NCBI GenBank assembly: GCA_964636705.1
Contig: CAZWUJ010000008.1
Coordinates: forward strand, 1-64,000
DNA length: 64,000 nucleotides
Direction of reading: 5' to 3'
From: VXRJ01 sp964636705
GTDB taxonomy: Bacteria; Acidobacteriota; Vicinamibacteria; Vicinamibacterales; UBA8438
Part shown: one piece after another, positions 1 to 7,611 of the stretch
Position numbering within the stretch: the first letter of the stretch is position 1
Layout: each line of letters begins with the position of its first letter
Position numbers and translations under genes: made by a program
The notes under the pieces: generated by a model
Told to the model about the DNA's origin: nothing
The model's database searches: none
The model's input: only the letters and a program-made list of their open reading frames with translations

Positions 1-1967
1 TCGCTCCAGATGTAGGAGTAGTAGCCGGCCGAGTAGCCGCTGCTCCAGATGTGCGAGAAGTAAGTGCTGCGGTACCGGGGCGGCACCGCTTCCAGCGCCA
101 CGCCCGCCACCGCGAGCGCCGCCGCCTCGAATACCTCGACATCGGCGGCGTCCGGCACCTCGTCGGCGGTGATCTGGTGCCACGCCATATCGAGCAGCGA
201 TGCCGCGAGGTATTCGGTGGTGGCGAAGCCCTGGTTGAACGTCTGCGTTGCGAGCACCTTCTCCAGCAGGTCGGCGGGCATCGGATCGCCCGTCTCGTAG
301 TGGACCGCGTAGTTCTCCAGCACCTCCGGCCAGATGACCCACATCTCGTGCACCTGTGACGGGTACTCGACGAAGTCACGAGGAACCGACGTGCCGGCGA
401 AGTACGGGTACTCCACATCGGAGAAGAAGGCGTGCAGCGCATGGCCGAACTCATGGAACGCGGTCACCACCTCATCGAAAGTGAGCAGTGTCGCCTCGCC
501 GTCCGGCGGCTTGGGAATGTTCAGGTGGTTCCCCACCACCGGCGACGTCCCCAGGAGGTGCGACTGCGAGACGTAGGCGTTCATCCAGGCGCCGCCCCGC
601 TTCGACGGCCGGGCGTAGAAATCGCCCAGGAAGAGGCCGAGCGGCGAACCATCGGCGTCGAACGCCTCCCAGACGCGGACGTCGGGATGGTAGGTCGGCA
701 GGTCCGGCCGCTCCTCGAACGTCAGCCCGTAGAGTCGATTCACGGCAAAGAAGATGCCGTTCTCGAGCACGTTATCCAGCTCGAAGTAGGGCCGCAACTG
801 CTCGGCATCGAACGCGTAGCGGTCCGCGCGCACCCTCTCGCTGTAGAACGACCAGTCCCACGGCGCCAGCTCGCCCGCATCGCCCAACATCGCCTGCAGA
901 TCCGCGGCTTCCCGCCGCGCATTGGCGACGGCCGGAGGGGTCAGGCTCGCGAGCCGTTCGTTGACCGCGTCGACCGTCTGCGCGGTCTGCCGCTCCAGGA
1001 TGTAGGCGGCGTGATTCGGATAGCCGAGCATTGCAGCACGCTCGGCCCGGAGGCGCGCCATGGTCGTGATCACCTCGCGGTTGTCGTAGTCGCCGCCCGA
1101 CAGGTTCCGGGCAAGCGATGCCTTCATGATCCGCTCGCGCAGGGCGCGATCCTCCAGCGTCGCCAGGGCCGGTTGGCCGCTCGTGTTGAGCAGCGGAATG
1201 ACGAACTTGCCTTCCATGTCCCGGGCGGCCGCCGCTGCTTCCGCCGCCGCGATCTGATCGTCCGGCAGGCCGGCCAGCTCTTCGCGCGTGTCGACGACGA
1301 CGGCGGCGGCGTTGACCTCGTCGAGGACATTCTGCGAGAAGGTCGTGGTGAGCGATGCCAGCTCGGCGTTGATGGCCTCGATCCGTTCCTTCTGCGCCTC
1401 GTCGAGTTGCGCCCCTGCCCGCACGAAGTCGGTGTAGTACTGCTCAATCAGGCGGCGCGACTCGGCGTCGAGGTCGAGCGAGTCGCGCTCCTCGTACAAC
1501 GTCTGCACGCGCGCGAAGAGATCGCCGTTCAGGAGGATGGCGTCCGTGTGCGCGGCGAGCTTCGGCGCCACCTCGCTACGGACCGCGTCCATCGCATCGT
1601 TGGTGTGCGCCGACGACAGGCCGAAGAAAACCGTGGCGACCCGGTCGAGCAGGCGGCCGGAGCGCTCCATCGCAACAATCGTGTTCTCGAACGTCGGTGC
1701 ATCGGACTGCCCCGCAATCGCTTCGATTTCGGCAAGCTGCTCGGCCATGCCCTGATCGAACGCCGGCTGATAGTGCGCGTCGTCTATCAGGTCGAACGGC
1801 GGCATCTGGTACGGCAGCGTGCTCTCGGTCAGGAACGGGTTGTCGCCCATCGGATCCTCCGCGGCGTCCGGGCCGCCCGCTTCATCCGATCCGCAACCGG
1901 CCCCCATCGCCGCCAATACCCCGACGACGCCGAACGCCAGCCACGCCCGCATGTATCTCACTCGCAT
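1..1967 (-). CDS. M3-family metallopeptidase (Dcp-like), lipoprotein, C-terminus cut by window edge
   Basis: Zinc oligopeptidase or dipeptidyl carboxypeptidase of family M3, which cleaves short peptides. The zinc motif HEFGH lies at residues 505-509 and is followed by FVEYPSQ, whose Glu is the usual third ligand. About 655 residues are visible against roughly 680-720 for the family, so only a short C-terminal piece is missing. The N-terminus has a hydrophobic segment ending near GAGC at about residues 22-25, which suggests a lipoprotein or exported form; the -3 Gly is not ideal for a lipobox. The start was chosen because GGGAGG sits 7 bases upstream; a second Met at residue 6 is possible. A repeat-rich spacer separates it divergently from the epimerase gene. 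Confidence 0.9.
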   Translation of the reverse strand, partial: MRVRYMRAWLAFGVVGVLAAMGAGCGSDEAGGPDAAEDPMGDNPFLTESTLPYQMPPFDLIDDAHYQPAFDQGMAEQLAEIEAIAGQSDAPTFENTIVAMERSGRLLDRVATVFFGLSSAHTNDAMDAVRSEVAPKLAAHTDAILLNGDLFARVQTLYEERDSLDLDAESRRLIEQYYTDFVRAGAQLDEAQKERIEAINAELASLTTTFSQNVLDEVNAAAVVVDTREELAGLPDDQIAAAEAAAAARDMEGKFVIPLLNTSGQPALATLEDRALRERIMKASLARNLSGGDYDNREVITTMARLRAERAAMLGYPNHAAYILERQTAQTVDAVNERLASLTPPAVANARREAADLQAMLGDAGELAPWDWSFYSERVRADRYAFDAEQLRPYFELDNVLENGIFFAVNRLYGLTFEERPDLPTYHPDVRVWEAFDADGSPLGLFLGDFYARPSKRGGAWMNAYVSQSHLLGTSPVVGNHLNIPKPPDGEATLLTFDEVVTAFHEFGHALHAFFSDVEYPYFAGTSVPRDFVEYPSQVHEMWVIWPEVLENYAVHYETGDPMPADLLEKVLATQTFNQGFATTEYLAASLLDMAWHQITADEVPDAADVEVFEAAALAVAGVALEAVPPRYRSTYFSHIWSSGYSAGYYSYIWS

Positions 1968-2040
1968 TTCAAGCCTCCCGGTGAATCGTGATCACCGCAA
2001 ACAAAAACGATACCAGTTTTGCGCCGCCGACTGTTGCGCC

Positions 2041-2144
2041 GGCCGGTGCGCTACCCTGGTGCGCCGGCCACCAGGCCGGCTGATGCGCGTCCCGGTGCGC
2101 CGGTTGGTGCGCCGGCCGGTGCGCCGGCTTCCAAGCCGGCATTC
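2041..2144. repeat. Left array of the palindromic GC-rich intergenic repeat
   Basis: Several degenerate copies of the unit GGTGCGCCGGCCACCAGG followed by CCGGC, at about 2058-2080 and 2094-2140. They include a variant with arms GCCGGCTT and AAGCCGGC. The array ends in GCCGGCATTCC, as does the array at 3085-3190 on the other side of the epimerase gene. It fills most of the 200-base gap between the divergent peptidase and epimerase genes, so the promoters of both must lie in or next to it. Confidence 0.8.
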
Positions 2145-2168
2145 CGCCCGCTGGCATACCATCACCCC

Positions 2169-3080
2169 ATGCGCCAACAGGCTCCCGAGGTGATCGAACT
2201 TCGAGCCGGCCCCGTCCGCCTGGGAGTGGCGCCGGAGGTGGGCGGCTCCATCACCCGCTACGCCACCGAGCGCGGCGCTGCGAACGCCATCGAATGGATG
2301 CGCCCCGCCGCCGCGGAGGCGCTCGCCGAACGGTCGGCGGGCGGCACGTCGAGCTTCCCCATGGCGCCGTTCTCGAACCGTATCCGCGACGCGCGTTTCC
2401 GCTTCCGCGGCCGGACGGTGCAGTTGCCGCAGAACTTCCGCCCGGAGCCCCACGCCATTCACGGCCATGCCTGGCGCGCGCCGTGGACGGTGCTGGACCG
2501 CGGCGCGGCGAGCCTGCTGATCGAGTACCGCCACCCGGCGGGCGACTGGCCCTGGCCGTACGTCGCCCAGCAGGAGCTCGACCTGACGGCGGAACGGCTG
2601 CGCGTGCGCTTCACGGTAACGAACGAGGCGGCCGAACCGATGCCGGTCGGCTTCGGCCTTCATCCCTACTTCGTGCGGACGCCGCGCGCGATCGTCACGG
2701 CCGATGTGGGGCGGATGTGGGTGACCGACGACACCATGGTCCCGGTCAACCTGGTCCCGCCGCCGCCGCAACTGCTGCCCGGTGGCGCCGGCCTGAATCC
2801 GGACGCCACGCCGCTCGACAACAACTTCGTCCGTTTCGGCGGGCGCGCGGAGATCACCTGGCCCGAGTGGAACGCGCGCCTGCGGATCGACGCCGACCCC
2901 GCCTACGCCTGTCTCGTCATCTACACGCCGGCCGGTCGCGACTTCTTCTGCGTCGAACCGGCCACGAACTGCATCGACGGCTTCAACCTGGCCGAGGCGG
3001 GCCGCACCGACACCGGAATCATCGTCCTCGATCCCGACGACACCGCCGCCGCCGATGTCACGTTCACGCCCGAACTCTGA
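2169..3080 (+). CDS. Aldose 1-epimerase (galactose mutarotase family)
   Basis: Interconverts alpha and beta anomers of hexoses, probably cytoplasmic because no signal peptide is seen. The protein is 303 residues from the ATG at 2169. Family landmarks are present: FSNRI for the substrate-binding Asn-Arg, HGHAW with the first active-site His, GFGLHPYF with the second His, and VEPATN near the C-terminus with the catalytic Glu. The reading frame stays open upstream to 2019, but that part only translates the repeat array, so the internal ATG is preferred. No strong Shine-Dalgarno sequence is visible. The gene sits alone between two repeat arrays, which gives it the look of a cassette. Confidence 0.88.
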   Translation: MRQQAPEVIELRAGPVRLGVAPEVGGSITRYATERGAANAIEWMRPAAAEALAERSAGGTSSFPMAPFSNRIRDARFRFRGRTVQLPQNFRPEPHAIHGHAWRAPWTVLDRGAASLLIEYRHPAGDWPWPYVAQQELDLTAERLRVRFTVTNEAAEPMPVGFGLHPYFVRTPRAIVTADVGRMWVTDDTMVPVNLVPPPPQLLPGGAGLNPDATPLDNNFVRFGGRAEITWPEWNARLRIDADPAYACLVIYTPAGRDFFCVEPATNCIDGFNLAEAGRTDTGIIVLDPDDTAAADVTFTPEL

Positions 3081-3084
3081 TCGC

Positions 3085-3190
3085 ATGCGCCTCCCGGTGC
3101 GCCGGCCACCAGGCCGGCTGATGCGCCTCCCGGTGCGCCGGCCACCAGGCCGGCTGATGCGCCTCCCGGTGCGCCGGCCACCAGGCCGGC
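3085..3190. repeat. Right array: three tandem 36-bp palindromic repeat units
   Basis: Two complete 36-base units (3085-3120 and 3121-3156) and a 34-base third unit (3157-3190) are essentially identical. Each starts ATGCGCCTCCCGGTGCGCC and contains the inverted arms GCCGG/CCGGC around CCACCAGG. The array lies five bases after the epimerase stop and ends 9 bases before the creatininase ribosome-binding site. Confidence 0.92.
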
Positions 3191-3213
3191 ATTCCCTTTG
3201 AAGGAGACCCGAA

Positions 3214-4059
3214 ATGCCAACGCGCCGCCAACGCCGCCCGCTCCTCGCTCTGGTACTCGCGGCCGGCGCCATCGTGGCGTCATCCCCGGCCGCCGCGCGC
3301 GCCCAGGCCCCGGTCCCGCCCTCTGTCTACCTGGAAGAACTCACCTGGACCGAACTGCGCGATGCGGTCGCGGCCGGCACGACGACCGTGATCATCCCGA
3401 CCGGCGGCACGGAACAGAACGGCCCGCACATGGTCCTCGGCAAGCACAACGTCCTCGTGAAGCACAAGGCGAGTGAAGCGGCGCGCCGCCTGGGCGACGC
3501 GCTCGTCGCACCCGTGATGGCCTACGTTCCGGAAGGCGAAGTCAATCCGCCGACCGGCCACATGCGCTTTCCCGGCACCGTCACCACCCCGCCCGACGTG
3601 TTCCAGCAGGTGCTGGAGTACACCGCGCGGAGCCTCGCGCAGCACGGCTTCACCGACATCGCGCTGATGGGCGACAGCGGCGGCAACCAGGCGTCACAGG
3701 CGGCGGTCGCCGAGCGTCTCAACCAGGAGTGGGCGGACGGCCCCGCGCGCGTCCATCACCTGACCGCCTACTACCCCGGTCCGGGCGACGACTGGCTGGT
3801 CGAACAGGGGGAGCGGCCCGAGGACGTCGGCTCCCACGCAGGGATGCACGACACCTCGCAGTTTCTCTTTCTCGACCCGTCGCAGTTGCGACCCGACCGG
3901 TTCGCTCCCGGCACCGGAACCGGGCCGGGCGGCAACGGCGTCAATGGAAACCCCGCGCGGGCCACTGCCGGCTACGGCGAACAGATCCTCGAGATGCAGA
4001 TTGCCGCCGCCGTCAACCAGATTCGAGAACTCCGCGGGACGAGCCGCGACGCTCCCTGA
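3214..4059 (+). CDS. Creatininase-family amidohydrolase, exported
   Basis: Member of the creatininase/FAPy-deformylase family of metal-dependent cyclic amide hydrolases; the substrate is unknown. The protein is 281 residues with a clear signal peptide (residues 1-31, ending AARAQA), so it probably acts in the periplasm, which is unusual for classical creatininases. Motifs: TGGTEQNGPH (metal-binding Glu and His), MGDSGGNQ in the centre, and SHAGMHDTS, where most relatives have HAG followed by ETS. The start is fixed by AAGGAG 9 bases upstream of the ATG. It is convergent with the haem/copper/TPR gene, with a small hairpin between the two stops. Confidence 0.85.
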   Translation: MPTRRQRRPLLALVLAAGAIVASSPAAARAQAPVPPSVYLEELTWTELRDAVAAGTTTVIIPTGGTEQNGPHMVLGKHNVLVKHKASEAARRLGDALVAPVMAYVPEGEVNPPTGHMRFPGTVTTPPDVFQQVLEYTARSLAQHGFTDIALMGDSGGNQASQAAVAERLNQEWADGPARVHHLTAYYPGPGDDWLVEQGERPEDVGSHAGMHDTSQFLFLDPSQLRPDRFAPGTGTGPGGNGVNGNPARATAGYGEQILEMQIAAAVNQIRELRGTSRDAP

Positions 4060-4111
4060 CGGCGCCAGGTGAACGCACCGCCGAAGCCTCGCGCCTGGTG
4101 AGACTTCCGAC

Positions 4112-4127
4112 GCGCCCGTGAGGGCGC
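4112..4127. terminator. Short hairpin between convergent genes
   Basis: Perfect six-base stem GCGCCC/GGGCGC with a GTGA loop, lying between the stops at 4059 (plus) and 4131 (minus). There is no T-tract on either side, so it is at best a weak terminator or a transcript-end stabiliser. Confidence 0.35.
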
Positions 4128-4130
4128 ACC

Positions 4131-6116
4131 TCAGCGGAGCCCCGCCCGCTCCAGCTCGGCCACAATCTCGCGGGCGAGCTCCAGATTCTGGCGGGCCTCT
4201 GCGTGATCCGGCTGGAAACTGAGGGCGCGCTGGAAATGTTCGATGGCTTCGTCGAGCAGGCCGCTGACCGCCAGCACACTGCCGAGGTTGTTGTGGGCCT
4301 CGGCCGAGCCCGGCCGCAGGCGCAACGCTTCGCGGTGGTGGGTTATCGCCTCGTCGAGACGGTCGAGGGCGCGCAACGCATGACCCAGGTTGGTGTGGGC
4401 GGCGGCATGGTTCGGCTCCAGCACCAGCGTCTCGCGCAGGTGCTCGACCGCCTCCGCCAAACGGCCCTGGGTGAGCCGGACGCTACCCAGGTTGTAATGT
4501 CCGGCAGCGTAGCCCGGATCCAGATCCACCACGGTTCGGAACGCTTCCGCCGCCTCGTCCAGGCGCCCCTGCCGCTCGCGCAGTGCGCCCAGGCCGGCGC
4601 GAGACGCCACGTGCGTCGGATCGGCGGTCAGTCCCGCCAGGTACTGTTCCGCTGCTTCATCCACTCGATCCTGGTCGAGCAGTGCGTTCCCGAGCTCGTA
4701 GTACGACCACGGATTGGCCGGGTTTCTGCGGATCGCGTAGCGGTAGAGCGACTCGCGCAGCAACACCAGATCCGCCGTGCGCTGGGGGCGCACCTGGAGC
4801 TGCAGGTGCGCCATCTCGTCCGACGACTGGTTGCCGGCCCGCACACGTCGGGGTGGCTGGTTCGGGTTGCGCGGGTTGTCGGCCGAGTTGTCGTAGGTGA
4901 ACCGCATCGACAGGGTGGCGCCGGCCGGCAGCAGGTACGGCTCACGCACTCGGTAGACGTCCTGCCAGTTGAAATCCCAGTCATCGATGCGGATCAGCCA
5001 TCGCTCGGTTCCGTCCGGCAACGTCGCCTTCCCCTCCATCGATTTCGCGAGGTAGTGCGCGTGCGGATAGACGGCGTGGAGCTCCACGGCGATCGGGAGG
5101 GTCACCTCGTCCGTGACCACGAACTCGGCGTCGCCCGGGGGGATGTCGAGCAAATGGTCGGCATCCAGGCGGATGAGATAGAGCGGCGGCCCCGAAGGCG
5201 GCGCGTCCGCGAAGTGGAAGCCGGCCACCGGTGCGATGTCTTCCGGACGGCCGGACGGCAGCATGTGAAGCTGGACGACGAAGTCGGTGCCCGGATCGAG
5301 ACGCCAGGCAAGGCCGTCGATGCCCGGATTCGGCGCCATGCCGGGAGTCCATCCCATCAGGTGGCCGTCCGGCATGAACGCCAGCCCCATCTCCATTCCG
5401 TTGAAGCCGGGCTGCCCAGGCTGTTCGGTTTCTTCGGCCTCGCGCCGCCGCGACGAGGAGGTGTCGTCGACTGCCATGATCGCGTGATGGACGAACTGCG
5501 GGTTGCCGGGAAGCAGCTCCACCGTCCGGACCCAGCGCGTCTCGTCAACCGGCAGAGGAATCACCAGATTCCGGAAGACGTCGGGACCGTCCGCCGGCAA
5601 AGTGTACGGCCCCGGCAGTCCCACCGTCAGATCCGGCTCGCCGAGCATCCAGCCGTCAGTGGCGGCCGGGGGCTCCGGCAGGTCCGCCGGGTCACCTTCG
5701 ATGGCTCCGGAATCGTTCCACGCGGCCAGCATCGCAATCTGCGACTCCGTCAGCCGGCGCTCTCCGACGAACTCGCCGTAGCCTGCTTCCGGCAGCCACG
5801 GGGGCATGAAACGGCTGGCCGTGACCTCGGCGATCTGCCGGGCGCGGCGTGCGGCGTCGTCGTAGCTCAGCAGGGGGAAGGGTCCCGACCCGCCCGCGCG
5901 GTGGCACGGCGCGCAGTTCTCGAAGACGATCGGAGCGACGTCGCGCGCGAAGGTAACGGTGTCGGCGGGCTCGCTGGGCCGAGGCGCGGAAGCGGGAGGC
6001 GGGCCGGAGGCCTGCCGCGTCTCGCATCCGCCAGCCAACAGGCCGACCGCCGCGACGAGCCACGCGGCACGGCGCCAGCGGAACCCGATTCCTCGTGGAC
6101 CGTGGCGAGTTCTCAT
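4131..6116 (-). CDS. Haem-c / copper monooxygenase-like lipoprotein with C-terminal TPR repeats
   Basis: Predicted 661-residue lipoprotein (LLAGGC near residue 30). Order of parts: a Pro/Ala-rich linker; a single-haem domain with CAPCH at residues 68-72; a middle region with VHHAIM, a Leu-His-Met-Leu motif and YPHAHYLAK; then about five tetratricopeptide repeats from about residue 465 to the end. The HH, His-x-Met and HxH motifs resemble the two copper sites of type II ascorbate-dependent monooxygenases such as peptidylglycine hydroxylase. The substrate is unknown, and a purely electron-transfer or sensory role is possible. A shorter paralogue without TPRs lies at 28661-29926. The start overlaps the upstream HEPN stop as ATGA. 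Confidence 0.8.
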   Translation of the reverse strand: MRTRHGPRGIGFRWRRAAWLVAAVGLLAGGCETRQASGPPPASAPRPSEPADTVTFARDVAPIVFENCAPCHRAGGSGPFPLLSYDDAARRARQIAEVTASRFMPPWLPEAGYGEFVGERRLTESQIAMLAAWNDSGAIEGDPADLPEPPAATDGWMLGEPDLTVGLPGPYTLPADGPDVFRNLVIPLPVDETRWVRTVELLPGNPQFVHHAIMAVDDTSSSRRREAEETEQPGQPGFNGMEMGLAFMPDGHLMGWTPGMAPNPGIDGLAWRLDPGTDFVVQLHMLPSGRPEDIAPVAGFHFADAPPSGPPLYLIRLDADHLLDIPPGDAEFVVTDEVTLPIAVELHAVYPHAHYLAKSMEGKATLPDGTERWLIRIDDWDFNWQDVYRVREPYLLPAGATLSMRFTYDNSADNPRNPNQPPRRVRAGNQSSDEMAHLQLQVRPQRTADLVLLRESLYRYAIRRNPANPWSYYELGNALLDQDRVDEAAEQYLAGLTADPTHVASRAGLGALRERQGRLDEAAEAFRTVVDLDPGYAAGHYNLGSVRLTQGRLAEAVEHLRETLVLEPNHAAAHTNLGHALRALDRLDEAITHHREALRLRPGSAEAHNNLGSVLAVSGLLDEAIEHFQRALSFQPDHAEARQNLELAREIVAELERAGLR

Positions 6117-6532
6117 CGTTCACGCTCACTGATGACCGCGGCGGCCGTCGACACCGCGAGGCGGGCGCCGTCGATGGCGCGTTGGGCGTCTTCCCGAGTG
6201 TAGCGCTCGGTCGGGACGAAGCCCTCGTCTCCGTAGAACGACAACTCGCGGTTCTCGCGCAGCCAGGCGGAAACGTCGGCGAGCTGTCCGATGCGGGCGT
6301 CGTCGATCCCGGAGAACCGGCTGGCGTGCTCGCGCAGCACGCTCCCAACGTCGTGCCGGCGCGGCACCTCCACGGCCGCGTGACGCAGCATGCCCTTGAG
6401 GGCCAGCTCCACAACCTCCTGCGCTTCGCGGACCACATCCGAATACCCCTCCCGTTCCAACAGCACGGCAAGCACGTCGAGCCGTATCGTGGCCTTGACG
6501 AGGTAGCTGGCGGCAAGGTCGCCGTTGGTCAT
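6113..6532 (-). CDS. HEPN-domain protein, partner of the nucleotidyltransferase
   Basis: Small 139-residue all-helical protein of the HEPN superfamily. The segment LKGMLRHAAVEVPRRHDVGS matches the helix-turn-helix-like core of MNT-partner HEPN proteins. A strict RX4-6H ribonuclease motif is not obvious, so it may be a catalytically silent partner. The start at 6532 is fixed by the ATGA overlap with the upstream nucleotidyltransferase stop; longer readings would lie inside that gene. In MNT-HEPN systems HEPN is the toxin or substrate-binding unit and MNT is the antitoxin. It also overlaps the next gene downstream as ATGA. Confidence 0.8.
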   Translation of the reverse strand: MTNGDLAASYLVKATIRLDVLAVLLEREGYSDVVREAQEVVELALKGMLRHAAVEVPRRHDVGSVLREHASRFSGIDDARIGQLADVSAWLRENRELSFYGDEGFVPTERYTREDAQRAIDGARLAVSTAAAVISERER

Positions 6533-7035
6533 GAAGGGAACAGCTCGAAGATCTCGCCTGGCCGATAGTCCGGCTTGAGGTCCCAGTACCAGAAGTCGCC
6601 CCGCCAGATGCGCTGCGACCCCAGTTCTGCGAGCCGGCGTCGCAGGCGATCGAGCACGTCCCGCAGGCATCCGTCCGGATCATGCAGAATCCGGGCGTCC
6701 TCGGTCATGTCGAGCAGCAGCGGCGACCCCCGCTTGAGCTCCGCGCCGGTCTTGAAGATCGGCGCCACTTCCGGCCGCAGACCGGCGGCGCCGACCGCCG
6801 CCAGGCGCGGCGCAAGAGCGGCTCGAACCGCGCGGAACTCGTCGTTGCGGGCAACCGGACCGTCCGGGAGACGGGTCGCGACCAGCAGCAGGTCGATGTC
6901 GGAGTCGGGCCGGGGAGTGCCGCGGCCCACCGACCCGTAGACGGCAAGGGAGAGCAAGCGGTTCCCGTAGTGGTGGCGGCATGCATCGACGACATCCGAG
7001 AGCAGGGCGTCGTACGCGGCATGCATCACCAGCAT
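6529..7035 (-). CDS. MNT-type nucleotidyltransferase (antitoxin-like)
   Basis: Minimal nucleotidyltransferase of the DNA polymerase beta fold, 168 residues from the ATG at 7035 (an in-frame ATG at 7026 is equally possible). The active-site signature GSVGRG...DSDIDLLLV has both Mg-binding aspartates. The C-terminal half is longer than in the smallest MNT proteins and ends in a Trp/Tyr-rich stretch (DFWYWDLKPDY). In characterised MNT-HEPN pairs this protein AMPylates the HEPN toxin. The frame is open further upstream to 7395, but that part belongs to the degraded methyltransferase-like gene. ATGA-coupled to the HEPN gene. Confidence 0.8.
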   Translation of the reverse strand: MLVMHAAYDALLSDVVDACRHHYGNRLLSLAVYGSVGRGTPRPDSDIDLLLVATRLPDGPVARNDEFRAVRAALAPRLAAVGAAGLRPEVAPIFKTGAELKRGSPLLLDMTEDARILHDPDGCLRDVLDRLRRRLAELGSQRIWRGDFWYWDLKPDYRPGEIFELFPS

Positions 7036-7044
7036 TATAGATGC

Positions 7045-7469
7045 GCGTCCCGAAGGACACAGGTTGCCGGGGTTCTTCACGCGGCGATTCCGGTTGTACA
7101 TGTACGGGTCGAACGAAATGAGCGTGAGTGGTGCGTCAGGTAGCCCCTTCTCGAACCTCTCTCGCCAATCGCCCTCCGAAACCGTGACCGCTTCGAGGCC
7201 ATCACCCCACATCTCGAGTGCGGCTACCGCGAGGGTATCGACTTCGCACAAGAGCATGGAAACCTGGCCGTTCCATACGTCGCGGACGAACGCAGCGCTG
7301 TTGGGATAGCCGTTCCCGCGCGCTGGAGCCAGACGACGCCATGCCGACACGAAGCGTGCCGTTGGGCCGCGGTCAGGATCTCGCAAAGTGTCCAATGCTG
7401 CATCAGATGGCCCGCGTTCCTCTTGTACGTCGGACCCTGCTCAGTCTCGGGCGCTGCTGTTCTACTCAT
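7045..7469 (-). pseudogene. Degraded methyltransferase-like gene (RlmJ-like motifs), internally deleted and truncated
   Basis: Two minus-strand frames together resemble one broken gene. The first (from the ATG at 7469) reads YKRNAGHLMQHWTLCEIL and then goes out of register near 7385. The second continues with GYPNSAAFVRDVW, SMLLCEVD and TLISFDPYMYNRN. The layout (Tyr..Ala-Gly-His near the start, YPxS, an E-containing strand, then a DPxY motif) resembles 23S rRNA methyltransferase RlmJ and related proteins, but the expected Gly-rich SAM-binding segment is missing and the C-terminus is replaced by the MNT gene. Family assignment is inference from motif order. Confidence 0.5.
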
Positions 7470-7611
7470 CTGTGCTCCGTATCTGTCGCCATGGCTTGCC
7501 GTGGCAATCCTGAACCACGGAGCAGGCGCCTGTTATTAGCCACATCCTTTATGCGTGGGAAGAGTAGCATGCTCATAGGTATATTACTCACAAGAATGCT
7601 ACTATTGAAAA
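7470..7611. promoter_or_regulatory. AT-rich upstream region of the ATPase gene with inverted repeats
   Basis: Clearly lower GC than the neighbourhood. It contains a perfect 8-base inverted repeat, AGTAGCAT at 7563-7570 and ATGCTACT at 7596-7603, 25 bases apart and flanking the AT-rich stretch AGGTATATTACTC. A second inverted repeat, GCTCCGT (7474-7480) and ACGGAGC (7517-7523), lies nearer the divergent pseudogene. The inner pair ends nine bases before the GTG start of the ATPase gene, so an operator or promoter role is plausible. Confidence 0.5.

Noticed and set aside
432..1991. Long plus-strand open frame opposite the M3 peptidase
   Set aside because: Arg/Gly-rich translation with no domain; antisense to a clear peptidase gene. 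High GC makes such open frames common.
3085..3190. Possible CRISPR array (three 36-bp units)
   Set aside because: The units are directly contiguous with no spacers, and each is palindromic; no cas genes in the window.
1992..3272. Minus-strand open frame across the epimerase and both repeat arrays
   Set aside because: Its ends translate only the repeats (GGRRTGRR patterns) and its middle is antisense to the epimerase.
4203..6203. 666-codon plus-strand open frame opposite the haem/copper/TPR gene
   Set aside because: Low-complexity translation and no ribosome-binding site; the minus strand encodes recognisable haem, copper and TPR motifs.
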